Shown: positions 12,901 through 23,557 of the stretch, piece after piece
Layout: every line of letters begins with the position of its first letter
Position numbering within the stretch: position 1 is the stretch's first letter
Origin: Symbiodinium microadriaticum
Taxonomy: Eukaryota > Sar > Dinophyceae > Suessiales > Symbiodiniaceae
Direction of reading: 5' to 3'
Assembly: GCA_001939145.1 (NCBI GenBank)
Contig: LSRX01000066.1
Span: 786,929-850,928 of the forward strand
DNA: 64,000 bases
Translations under genes and position numbers: made by a program
The notes under the pieces: model-generated
Database searches by the model: none
The model's input: only the letters and a program-made list of their open reading frames with translations
What the model was told of the DNA's origin: nothing

Positions 12901-14431
12901 ACTGTAGCTCGCTAAACTGTAGCTCAGATTTTGATCCCAGGTTCTCCCCTGGAGACGTCGTTCGGGTACGCCATGCATCCCATGTGACCCGGTGGCGCCG
13001 TCCTCATCTCCGAACTCCTGGCTTCATCCATGGCGTCTGTGGGGCACTCAGTCTTGTCTTCGTCTTTTGGATTGGGGGCTGGGGGATACAAGCCCGCAGC
13101 CATCAACTGTGAATGGACGAATAGCCATGTCGTATCCCGGCACCCGAAGCCATGGCATCCGACTGAATTCGCGGTCTTGCGTCACACCTGACCTAACTCC
13201 TAAATCCTAAACCTTCAGACCCTAAACCCTATAAGACTGCCTTCAAAAAAAGCGGTGGGAAAAGATGCGTGGGGCTTCAGGGCTCGTTTGAGGCAAATTT
13301 GGGTTTCAATACTTAGGTTCAGCTGTTAACAATGAAGCTCCTGTAGCACAGCATCTAGCCTGGAGGGCAGGCCGTTGTCTCTGGACAGGCATCTTTTTTT
13401 GTCTCCAGCAGTGCGTGAGTGTGCGATCCCGGGTCGGAGGACTTGAATTAAGATCAGAACTCAAGCTCCAGAATCTCCGTCGTTCATGCAGGTGGTACGG
13501 TGGACCGCTATGTGGGCAGCTTCGACAATCCAGAGCAGTGCTCCATCTGAGAATACAGCAGTGTGTCGTTGATCAGGGCTTTGTTTAAAGTTGCTTCGGG
13601 AGTTTGACGGTTCAGCATCTTCGTCTTGGGCAGGAGGTGGGCTCTCATCCGTCATTGTTCGAAGCCCGGGTGTTTCTAGCACAGTACTTTGAGCGAAGAC
13701 TATGACGGAGAGCTTGTTGCAGATGCCGTTGCAACTTGTACGACTAAACAGCCTTAACGGTGCAGGAGCTGCTGATGGAGTTTAGACTCTTCTCGTTTCC
13801 TCGAACATGAACGCACTGGCATGCCGACTCTCTCGTACCCCACAACTTCACCTCCGGTCCATGCAGGGTGTAGCCTGTATGTGCATGCAGCAGATTGAAT
13901 AAAGGCACTTCGACGCTGCTTCTTTTAAGCTTAGCATACCCGTAATTAGCAGCGAAATCACCTGTATGGGCTCGACACTGAAGGCTTGCCTTTGGCGGCA
14001 GAAGCTGGTCAAAGAGCCCGCTGCTCGTGCCCACATTGGTCGGTTGTTTGATATGCGGTGCTTATGAAACAGATGGGGAACAAAGCTTTCTCGGCCATGC
14101 AGGCTGTACATAGTCCGCTTCGATGCTGGCAGCATCCAGGACTTCGATGCTGGTGAGAGAGGAAAGGACCAGGCAGGCCTTGAAGAATGTCAGAGGGAGG
14201 AGACTGCTGCCGTGTTGTGCTGTGTTACAGTATACATCAAGAACAAGACAAACATGGACATAAGAGGTCGGGGCATGATCGTTCTCGCCCCCCCAATGCT
14301 ATTCCTCCCTCCCTCCCTGCTTTGCTCTTGATCTTCAGCTAAATCTGCCGCAGCATGGAGCAGCAGTCCCAAGCCCAACCACACCATCGGAGGTGACAGT
14401 AGACATCTACCAGAGCTGGCTCGAGCCAGCA
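9923..14431 (+). CDS. Nitrile hydratase, beta-subunit part of fused beta-alpha gene (exons 1-9)
   Basis: Nitrile hydratase (EC 4.2.1.84) hydrates nitriles to amides. Exons: 9923-10025, 10323-10381, 10785-10820, 11059-11099, 11734-11790, 12941-13032, 13492-13537, 14103-14124 (end likely) and 14393 to about 14431. They join in phase and their order follows the beta subunit. MSAPIGHHDMG is the N-terminal HDMG region. QIHATVMLLVAKGHM and VRRGTEYL follow, then SYYEKW at the exon 4/5 junction, AIAVANAMLEHQVL, and FSPGDVVRVR. Exon 6 continues RWRRPHLRTPGFIHG, which carries the conserved Arg-rich C-terminal barrel entry. GTVDRYVGSFDNPE, LYIVRFD and VDIYQSWLEP complete the barrel. The ATG at 9923 has CAGCACC before it and matches the family start. 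Introns are mainly GC-AG (10026, 10382, 11100, 11791, 13033), with GT at 10821 and 13538. The segment usually found between FDNPE and LYRVRF is short or missing, so a small exon may be overlooked. The fusion continues into the alpha part. Confidence 0.88.
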
Positions 14432-14511
14432 GATGCTGCTGCGCAACTAGATTGCAGATGCAGATGCTGCAGGAATTTCTTGAATTCGGATCCTGTGGGC
14501 GATTTCTTCGT

Positions 14512-14640
14512 TGCACACTAAACGTCACACATTTCAGTACGCGGCGAAAACAGTCCCTCATGCTTGGTACTACGATATTATCGTAGTACCAAGCATGAGC
14601 GACTGTTTTCGCGTACCGACATGCGTAACGTTTACTGCAT
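14512..14640. mobile_element. Foldback / MITE-like palindrome 1
   Basis: Inverted repeat centred on 14578. The inner arms 14557-14577 and 14579-14599 are perfectly complementary over 21 bp with a single-base loop. Similarity continues outward with a few mismatches and a 3-bp indel to about 14537/14616, and more weakly to 14512/14640. The size and structure suggest a MITE or foldback element, or a large hairpin. It carries no coding capacity of its own. Confidence 0.7.
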
Positions 14641-15886
14641 TCACACGCAGATCCCGATGTGCTTTGAAACAGGCTGTGGAGGTTGTCTCCACATCCCCAA
14701 ACCCTAAAGCCTATCGTAGGCTTGGATGGTCTGCTTACAGTACTCATTACCACTCTAGGGGTTAGGTGCTGTTGTACACTCAAGTCCCACACCCTTCTTG
14801 AGCAAGTTTGGCCTGTTTGCGCCCTCCCAAAATGTCGTCCAGGTAGAGTCACAGGTAGAGCCTACAGCAACTTCAAGCCGTAAGGAAGCACACCGGACAA
14901 GCGCCACAAGCAGCCTCTAATCACTACAAGGCTCTAGGAGGCGACGAAGCCCCGGCAAAGTTCGAAGAAACCTTGTGCCTTCAAGCCGCTAGAAACCTGT
15001 ACGGGTCCCAACTGAAAAAGCAAATGCAGCCTAATCATACCTGACCTAAGCAACCACGGAAGCTTGCATGCATACAAAGACTGTGCAGCGCTTAGAGTCC
15101 CTGAGGGCCTTCTACTCCCATGTTACCCAGGGTAAATCCCCTAAACTTACAAATCTTATTCAACAGCCTTCAATCAGCAGATGCACAAGCAGGCTGCAGC
15201 AGCAGCAGCAGACGAAGCGTTCTGCAAGCACTGGCCCCGGCAATGCTGAGCTGCACCCAGCTACCTGGCCCAAGATGGTCAGAGCTGCCTTTATGAGTTT
15301 AGTTTGGGGTTTGTGGGTTCAGGGTTTAGGCTTTTCATCAATTTGCGTGGTTTCGCATCTAACCGAAAGGTTGGAGCTTTTTGTTGCTGGGCTTAGGGTT
15401 TCAGCTCCAGGTCTCTGACTTGTAAGCAGGCCATAGCAGGCCTATTTCGCTGTCTCTACTTAGCGGCCTTAGCGTTTGCCCGTGCGCTGCATTCAAGGAT
15501 TAGGTGCTGTTGTTGTATCTTTCGTCTCTTCGCCTTTCCACCTCATCCTCCTGATGTCGTCGTTTTCATTTTTGAGTTCGTGGCCTTGTAGAAAGTTGTT
15601 GAAGGGTGGAGGCCTGAAGTTGACACCCTTCGACAAAAGCACAAGCTTGTGAAGCAAATACCCGTATTCTAAGCTCAATTCTAAGCACCGGCTCGCTTGA
15701 GTTGTGAGAGTTGGAACCCTCAAATCCTGGAGCCTAAAGCCTTGACCTCTTCATACTGATGCGCTTCGGAATGATATCCGGTTGGTGATGCCTAGTGGTA
15801 GGTCCTGCTAATGGCAGCTACAGGGCTGAGGGTTTAGTCGTCGACTTCGATCTTCGGACTCTGGGGATTCGGCTGAGATACCTTTT

Positions 15887-15987
15887 TGGGTAGTTCTCTA
15901 AATCAGGGTCCTTTTTGGGGGCCCAACATAGTACTGCACACTTAACAAAAGGACCCTGAATGTGACCCTAATTCAGAGAACTACCCA
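15887..15987. mobile_element. Foldback / MITE-like element 2
   Basis: A 101-bp unit with a perfect 13-bp terminal inverted repeat (TGGGTAGTTCTCT at 15887-15899 and its complement at 15975-15987). A second 13-bp inverted pair lies inside it (15903-15915 with 15947-15959). The right side has an extra roughly 12-bp insertion between the two pairs. The middle is a GC/AT-mixed loop. It fits a short non-autonomous inverted-repeat element. I could not identify a target-site duplication with confidence. Confidence 0.7.
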
Positions 15988-16889
15988 CATAGTTACCCCA
16001 TGATTGAAAGAATGAGTCCCTTCAGTGTTGGCACATCCATAGACAGGGCGTGGTTCGGATCCTGCAGCACTTTGTTCCCGTGCATCAGCCCTGCCAGAGA
16101 TAAAGCTTCAGACCTTTTCGAAGCCCCCCGAACCCGAAACCACTAAACTCCTAAACCCTAAACCCTAAACCTTTTGCCCTCCGAGCCCGGAGCCCCAAAA
16201 AGAGGGCAAAATGCTTGTTCGATCCAACAGGACTGCAAGAGAGCCCGTACCGAGAATCACCCGGAGCATGAGGCTCTTGGCTGCAGTTTCAATCTCTCAT
16301 GGTTTAACGACTTTTTGAAGTTCAAGGTTTAGGGTTGGGTTTGATCCTTGACCCTCTTCAAGTTGGATCGTGGCAGATTGGTTTTGAATCGGCGTCTGAC
16401 TCCAACTATGAGGCCCTTCTTTCTTGGCGGATGCCCTGAAGGTAAGTTGCACAGTGACTCAGAGGGCGGTTGCGATACGCCGACCCTCTTCGTTCCAGAA
16501 TCCGTGTTGAAGTGAGCTTGGAGTCCCCAACCTGAGAAACCTGCAAGTCGAAGCCATGCACATCGAAGGGCCACGACCACGTTCACGAGGACGGGCATGT
16601 TTTGGCCGAGGGAGGTGTGCAGGCACACCTCGAAAATCCGGAAGTAGAGTTCGGGATGTGGGCTGCCTCGAGCCCATACAAACTTGCACAAGTATGTGAA
16701 CCTGCAGATCTCGTTGCCAGACCCTGCAGAGAGTCGCGACAACCTGCTGCTTCCTTTCTGTTCGTCAGTTGATAGCCGACTCTGGTGCTTGGTTTTAGCT
16801 ACGAAGGAGTGGTCAAACTGGCTGGGTGTGTCGAAGCCGCAGCTGACGCCGTAGAAAGTAGAAATCTTGCTGGCATTGAATCCGGCCAG

Positions 16890-19800
16890 GAGCGGCACAC
16901 TGTTGAGCAGCGCGCTGTGGATGAGGAGGCTCACTGCGGGAGGAAGGGAGTCCCTCACAGTTCTCAACACTACGAAGCTGTGAGTGCAAGTAGGAATACT
17001 TAAACATCGAGTCCAGGAGTACTAGAAGTGTAGGACGATTGGGATCAGTAGCGCTTGCCGTCGTCGTAGTTGTCGTCGTCATAGTACCAGTAGTAAATGA
17101 GGAGAGGAGGAGGAGGAGTGGGAGCGGGAGCCGGAGCAGTAATGGTAGTCGACTGTCGACAGCGTCATGATCGTACATCGTCGTTCTCTTCGTCCTCGGC
17201 ATTTGCTTGGTTTGGTTTATGTTGTTGTGCTTTTATTGTTATGCTTGTTCTCATTATAAGGTTGTTGCTTTTTACACTGGTTACACTGTCTCGCATCCTT
17301 TTCGTACTGATAGGGGGACGACAAGGATCCTGATCAAAGTGTCTCATCCCTGCCATATCTGAACATTTTGTCAGCCTTGCAAGGCAAACACTGGGAGTTG
17401 AAACGAACTTATGGCAGCTGTTGAGCAGGTTGCCTGCCCCGCCATTGCCCGCGCTCTGGTGTCGGCTTTGCTGAGCAAAGGCCACGAGCGGTAGCTGTCG
17501 AGCCGTCTAGGGCTCAAGCGTTGCAGGGCATGGCATACTGATGTAGAGCGGCTTGTTGTCCATCCCTAAGCTCCACGGCGGCCATTAGGGTAGCTTAGCA
17601 GCAAGCATCACACGTGGAAAACACAATTCTCGGATGCACATGAGAAAGATAGACGAGCAAAAGCTCTTGCAACAGTCTGTGTGTGTGTAACAATTTATTC
17701 ACTTTTATTTGTTGGTCCTTCTTATCATAGTTCCTGTGCTTTGTGAACCGTGTTGATATGTATGTGTATATATATATATATTAGATATACATACATACAT
17801 ACATACATACATACACACTCACACACACACACACACGCACGCACACTCGGCCAACATGGCTCAGGAAGTTATCCTTCAGTGCTATGTGGACCCTGCATGA
17901 GCGGTCCGAAGAAAGGTTGTAGACTTAGATACGATAGTTTTAGACACGTATACCGGAATATTTCCACATGCAACAGCTGCTATTCTGTGTGGGTGCATTT
18001 CGCAGGGTCATCATCATCTTGAGCTGTCGCTCCTGCAGCGAACCACCCGTTCATAACTCCTTAGCATGAGAGTAGGTAGGACCTCTGGGACATTCCAGGT
18101 TTTGCCTTACTGGGCCTCGTCGGAGGATCCTATTGACGAACTTGTTTAAAGAATTCGAAGGGCCAACCTCGTGAAGCCGTGTCAGGCGTCATCGCAGCAG
18201 AGGAGCTCCGAGTCGGCATTGAGAAGGCCAGGAAAAGATCGGGGCTCGCCGTTGAAGTGCTCAGGGTTTCTGCTTGGAGCCCATGAACACTTTGATGATA
18301 GTCATGGTGATAATGGATATGCAGACGTGAAAAATCCTCGTTTCAAGAACAGTAGAGTAGCAGTAGCACAAAAGGGACAACCTAACAACAGTTGAAAGTG
18401 CTATTAGATGGGTCCCGACACTGCTGGCAGGTAGATGCAGGAGAGCAGCAACGAGGAGCAGCGCCTTGCTGGGCAACCGAAATTTCTCGGACCTTCTCAG
18501 AGAGACTGATATCTGGCATGGTCGTAGAGACCACAGTGCTTGCGTTCACTAGTACACATGGAGGACTCCTTAGTAGATGCTTTGGGGGAACTCCTTTCGC
18601 AAGTTTTCGGTTTGAATGTATGCTGAAGCTCTGAACTGCTCTCATTGCCAGTGCAACTTCATGGGACGATGGGTTCAGGTCGATTGCCGGAGCGATTTAA
18701 GTTTCGCGATTCGGAAGTTCTTTGGTGTATAAGGCTGCAAACAGATCTAGTTTCAGTGGTCAAGGTCGGACGTCGCGTGGTGGCACGGGCTTGGACGGAA
18801 CCTTGGGCCTTCTTAGTTCACAGCCACCCCTATTGGCCCAGACATTTCGATGCCCTGCTGTGTCCCACTGCTGTTCCTGGCTTTGATTACTTCGGAGAGA
18901 GCGCATCGCTCTGGGACTTCACCTGAACACGTCTCCTTCGGGCGAGCTCCCGGCAGTGCAACTTTGTCAGCTGGGCGGGTGGGCAAAATCCCGCTGCAAA
19001 AAGAATGCTGAGAACGAGTAGATCTTCTGCTTTCATCAGAGCTATTTAGTGTTGGTCCGATTTTCGCAGCGACTACTATTAGCAGCACTATTATGTATCA
19101 AAAAGATGACCGTTCTTGTAGGCTTGAAGGTACCAAGCCTTGTTGTGATAATCCCCTGAGCATCGAAGATGGTATAAAAGCCAAGCCAAGGACGAGACGC
19201 TGGGGCCTCAAGTTTGTCGTGTCCGTGCGGGTTACAAAGGTGATTCAGTCAGTTCAGTGGATTGTACTTACCATGCGGCTACATTCCGAAACAAATGAGA
19301 AACTGGCCAGCTCATGCGTGCGTATGTATGTATGTATGTATGTATGTATGTATGTATGTATGTATGTATTTATGTATTTATGTATGTATTTATTTATGTA
19401 TGTATGTATGTATGTATGTATGTATATATATATATATATACATTTTTTTGTCAATTATGTGTGTGTGTGTTTATGTTTGCGTGGATGTGCACATGCATGT
19501 TTCTACGTGGGGTTCAAGGGCCGACGGCGCACCGCAATGAGCAGATGGACAGCCCAGCAGACTTGAGCTTAATTGGAAGCTGTCCTCGAGATGGGGCCCG
19601 GCCCCTCGATCACAGCGCAACCATCTGCAGTGGCCACGAGCTGAAGTTCCGCCTTCTTCGCGTAGGTTCAGGTGACGGCAGGTGCAATACAATACTACGG
19701 TCGGATGCCAACTGCGTGACACCACTTCAGCCTGCTGCTGCGGATGAGCCAGCCTTCATGCCGAGGCAAATTAGTAAAAAAAGACGAGCATGGCAAGCCC

Positions 19801-22746
19801 TGAGAGCCAATGCCTGCCGCTGAACTACAGAAGACCACAGCAAGACCCTGTACTGCTCTTATGTGTGGCTTACAAGTACTGCATGCTGCCAGCTCACCAC
19901 ATCGCAAAAATGCCACCTGCAGCAAAAGTCAATTAGTGTGCATGTTGTTGCTGAGTAGAGTATAGCAGAGTGTGATATTTCATTACATGCTTGATTATTG
20001 GTTCTTGACTTTAGCTCCCTTCGCACCACCGCCGTCATGATTAGTCTTGATCGTCATCATCATTATCATCGTCGCAATCTTCCGGGGTGTTTGGCAGGCC
20101 ACTTGGAGCTGCCAAGGTTCAGGCAGGGCAGTCGGGTTCAGAGTTCAGCTCGGTCTTGGCATCCCAGGTAGGGTAAGATGCAAGAGACCTGACCTGTCGG
20201 TGCGGCCAGAAGTCTTGTCATGATCAAGATACCGAAGTCTTTAAGCTCGTCAGCACCCGACCGGGAACACCGCTCACAGCGTGCCTAGCCATGCGCAATT
20301 CAGTCAACATAGCTCGGCTCGAAGCGAGTTCAGGTCCGAAGCGCTCTGCACTTAGACCCTAACCCTAACCCTGGTTTCGATCCGACTTGGAACCATCAAC
20401 CTCCTCGAGCAAGTCCGAGTTGTGAGAGCGCACAGCCCAAGGTTCAAGTCCCGGCTGCTCACGGATGCCAACAGCGCCTGCTTGGAGCTGGGAATCTCAG
20501 CGACGAACCCGACGGCACCTACACGGCTCGTGGTCTTCGAGCAAAAGCCCGAGGAACCCCGGTGCGAGCTGATGCGTAACGACACAAAGCACGCTACTAG
20601 TAGCCATAATCTGAGGAATAATGGCAGCAACCTGGATCATATACCCATTTCAACCATAATTTCAGTACTGTGGTGAAGGCTCGCATTTTGTTGTTTTCTA
20701 CAAGCCTGCCCGTGCACGCGGCCGCGAGATCCTGTTGGCCGTGCTATGCCCGCCCTCGTGGCAGCTGCAAAGCCTGACATGATTCCATGAAAGCCTGCAT
20801 GCCCAGAGCCGGGTAGTTCATGTGCCGGCGTGGGGAGCTCTTGCAAACGGTAAGCAAGCAGCCAAACAGCTGTAGACTTAGAGAGGAGCACCACCTGATC
20901 GTCTGCACTCTCTGCGCCCCAGCTTGAGACAACTGTTGCAGACTGTAGCATGTTGGTTTGACTTCGAAGTGCGTTACATGATGCAGCAATTGATGTGCCG
21001 CGTTGATGTCAGTTGCTGAGACAGATTGCCATAGACGTGACTCGACCAGAGTTACCGCTCCATGCATCACGGAGAACTGCGCATGATCTTTTAAGGTAGC
21101 TGCTATCCGTTGACCTTGCTGGGGCTCTCCCCGGATTGGCCGCTGGGCTTCCTTACGCCTTCAGACGCGAGTAGCCCACTCCCCACAACAACGGCGGTCC
21201 TTCGGTTTTGGATCTTCTCCTAGGTACAAGTCTCGAGAATACCGATCACGCGCTGTACGTGAGCCTCGCTCCGTGTTGAAAGAGTTCGGAACCGACATTC
21301 CTGCTGACATGCAGGCCCGGGAGGGTCCGTAATTACTAGGAGCTGACCGGGATCCCCGCAAAGGCACATTTCGCACCATCGTACGGAGAGCGGGCTGCAA
21401 TGCACTCAACTGTGGATACGGTACCGCCTCATTCTGATTCTGGCTCACTGCACGCGGGCGCAGGAAGTTTAATCGTCGGGACGACAGTCGGCGATGCATC
21501 CCCTCGGCTGGAGTTCTACGCTGTTTGTGTAACGCACAGAGTGACAGAGTCGAGCCATAGAGGGCGTCTCCTGAGATCCTGTGCCTTGCCACCGCTCTCG
21601 GACATTCTACCGGTATGGCAAGTATCGACAGGATCGGCGAAGAAATCGAGTCGATCAACAAACATTGGCAAAGAAGACGTGACATCCCCTACTGCAGGTG
21701 GTGGTGCACGACTCCACCGCGGACTGCCGCTTTCTGGTTCTCCCCAGTCGTCCTAAAGGTCGCTCTCAGCACATCAGGATGTTGAAGTGCTTGCTTTAAG
21801 GATCACTGGACTAAGCAAGTAGTGAAATAAGCAAGTTAACAGTAGTTCTACTTTCTTACATCCCGATTTGCGTGCATCGAAAACTGTTTTGCTGACACCC
21901 CTGAGCATTTGAGTCGAGGCGTTAGTGCCCTTTGGAGGGCTGTGTTGTGTCAGGCGTTGTGGTATGTCTGGGATCAGACCATGCTTTACATTCTGTTACA
22001 TGTCTATCGCATCGCAAATTTTCGGGCTGATTCAACCCAAGTTGCCTGACTCAGAACGTGACGGAATACCTGCCATGTGGACCTTTGGGAACTGCCATGC
22101 GGAGCCAAAATCCCAAGTTGCCGCATTGGGCGTGATTCAGGCAAGTGTCATCGGGTGCTCCCACTTGTAACAGTGTTACACGGTGTCCTCAGCTTTGTGC
22201 ATGTTCTGTTTTGTGCAGTCCGCAGCAGCATGAGGGTTTTGCTCCTGAGTTAAACCCGCTATCGGATTGAGGTGATAGGACGGGAATGGTTACGGCTTTG
22301 GGGACTGGAAAAGGATCTCTGTCTCGTCAATTACTGGCATGTTTCTCGAGTATTGGTGAACCTAGGATGCTTTATAGTCCTACTAATTACGGACCTACTG
22401 ATTGTTGGGACTTGAAACAACCACTTGTGTCGAGGGCATCGTCCTCTCAGGTACCGAGAACTGGACGGAAGAGAAGCTGCAGGAGATTATCACGCGCGAC
22501 TCTATGATCGGTGCTTTGACAGAAAAATTAGCTAGATCTCAAACAACGTTTGTGTTTCTAGGTCTAAGCCAGTCCGCACAAACCCGAGGCAAGGAATCGA
22601 GGCGAGATTTTTCCCGAAGACGTCGCCGTTTCGAGAAGAAAAACTCCCAAATCTTGCCTCGGACCCGAAACGACACCGAAACAAGCGGAAACGCCGAAGT
22701 CCGTTGTTTTCGGCGAATTTTCACCCGAAACCGGCCCCAAAATTAA
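16890..22746 (+). CDS. Nitrile hydratase, linker and alpha-subunit part (exons 10-19)
   Basis: Exons: 16890-16928, 17429-17480, 18186 to 18226 or 18250, 18765-18805, 20442-20553, 20886-20913, 21096-21138, 21224-21314, 21698-21758, and 22451 to an end no later than the TAA at 22746. Read in order they give ERHTVEQRAVDEE, AIARALVSALLSKG|VIAAEEL, GRRVVARAWTEP, FKSRLLTDANSA, GISATNPTAPT, then VCTLC|SCYP. After that come GLSPDWYKSREYR, AVREPRSVLKEFG, VVVHDSTADCRFLVLPSRP and GTENWTEEKLQEIITRDSM. This is the full alpha catalytic fold. VCTLCSC is the metal-binding loop; the Thr variant is typical of cobalt enzymes (iron enzymes have CSLCSC). Introns are GC, GT or GA to AG; the one after 18805 starts GG. 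The true C-terminus is uncertain because the last exon runs into purine-rich, intron-like sequence after about 22560. The estimated fused protein is 370-430 residues. The GTTCAAGTCC at 20442 looks like a tRNA B-box but is coding. Confidence 0.9.
17757..17847. repeat. (TA)n/(CATA)n/(CA)n microsatellite
   Basis: A compound simple repeat of TA, then CATA, then CA units, lying in the nitrile hydratase intron 17481-18185. Confidence 0.95.
19316..19448. repeat. (ATGT)n microsatellite with TA tail
   Basis: ATGT units with ATTT variants passing into a TA run. It lies in the long nitrile hydratase intron 18806-20441 and explains the Met/Cys/Val-rich frames there. Confidence 0.95.
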
Positions 22747-22759
22747 ATGGTCCGAACTA

Positions 22760-22760
22760 C

Positions 22761-22792
<32 letters not shown>

Positions 22793-22805
22793 ATACTATA
22801 TATAG
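22760..22805. repeat. (CTAT)n microsatellite
   Basis: About ten CTAT units followed by a short palindromic TATACTATATATAG stretch, between the end of the nitrile hydratase gene and the GH18 exons. Confidence 0.95.
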
Positions 22806-23557
22806 TTGCTTTCTAAGCTCGAGATCCCATTCTAGTTTAACCCAAAATTTCGGAATTCTCAGGGGGGTTGGATAACAAGGTCCAGAGACTGCTTCTGATT
22901 GGGTTTGGGATATCCGTCCATAGAGAGAGGATTTCGGCAGTAACCGTGGGAGCAAAATGCAACTCCTGTTGAAATCGTCCCACAGCTTTTGACGGTTTGG
23001 CGGGTCCATTAACGAGCCCGTCAAAACGCATAGAAAATGTGCTCTTGCACAAAGGGCCTCCACAGTTGCTGCAAGGTGCAAGAACCAGTGTGTACTAAAT
23101 CCTCCAGGTGCAGCGCAACTGCCAATCATATTGCATGGGACACTTGAAAACAGCAGTGGGCCATGCTTCCTGCATTTTATGATGCCGCTTGCTGACGCTG
23201 AGGTGTCACTCGTTTGCCTGACACGGTGTGACGCAGTGGAGCTTTCACCGGTTTCTTTTGCACATGCACCCTGGGACGCTCCACCGCGTGGAGAAGATAG
23301 GATCTTTTGCGAAGGTGTCTGCGAAGACATTTAGTGTGCAGGGTCACTCTCGACCTCCGGACGGTCGGTTCTTGCGAAAGTAGCATGCGGCAAGCACTAG
23401 CGGCGCTGCTCCAACTTCGCATCAAAGGATGTTCCGTCTGTTCGTAGCCAAGTTACAAAGCAGACTTGGGTCTTTTGTGACGAAGCTGCCCGAGCTTGCG
23501 CTCAGGGTGCCTCAGCCAGCGAAGCAGATGAAGATTTTGCGGCCTCGTTCCTGCCAG

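Larger units (their letters stand above)
14432..16889 (+). other. Large intron between beta and alpha parts, with two foldback elements
   Basis: About 2.4 kb separating the last beta-type exon from the first exon of the linker/alpha part. It contains two palindromic elements (14512-14640 and 15887-15987), a run of telomere-like CCCTAAA units (16151-16172) and degenerate related sequence. A His-rich linker exon, known from some fused nitrile hydratases, could be hidden here but I did not find one. The long minus-strand frames here (14190-14852, 16329-16970) look like chance. Confidence 0.6.

Noticed and set aside
14190..14852. 220-codon minus-strand ORF
   Set aside because: It runs through the foldback element and through an NHase beta exon (14393) read on the other strand. 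No domain is visible, and a frame of this length is expected occasionally by chance in 64 kb.
16329..16970. 213-codon minus-strand ORF
   Set aside because: It ends in telomere-like sequence and overlaps the + strand exon at 16890. No recognisable motif.
20431..20460. tRNA/SINE B-box-like GGTTCAAGTCC
   Set aside because: No matching tRNA arms; the sequence codes for FKSR of the nitrile hydratase alpha part.
21161..21685. 174-codon minus-strand ORF
   Set aside because: It is the complement of the NHase exon 21224-21314, whose + strand reading matches the alpha subunit.
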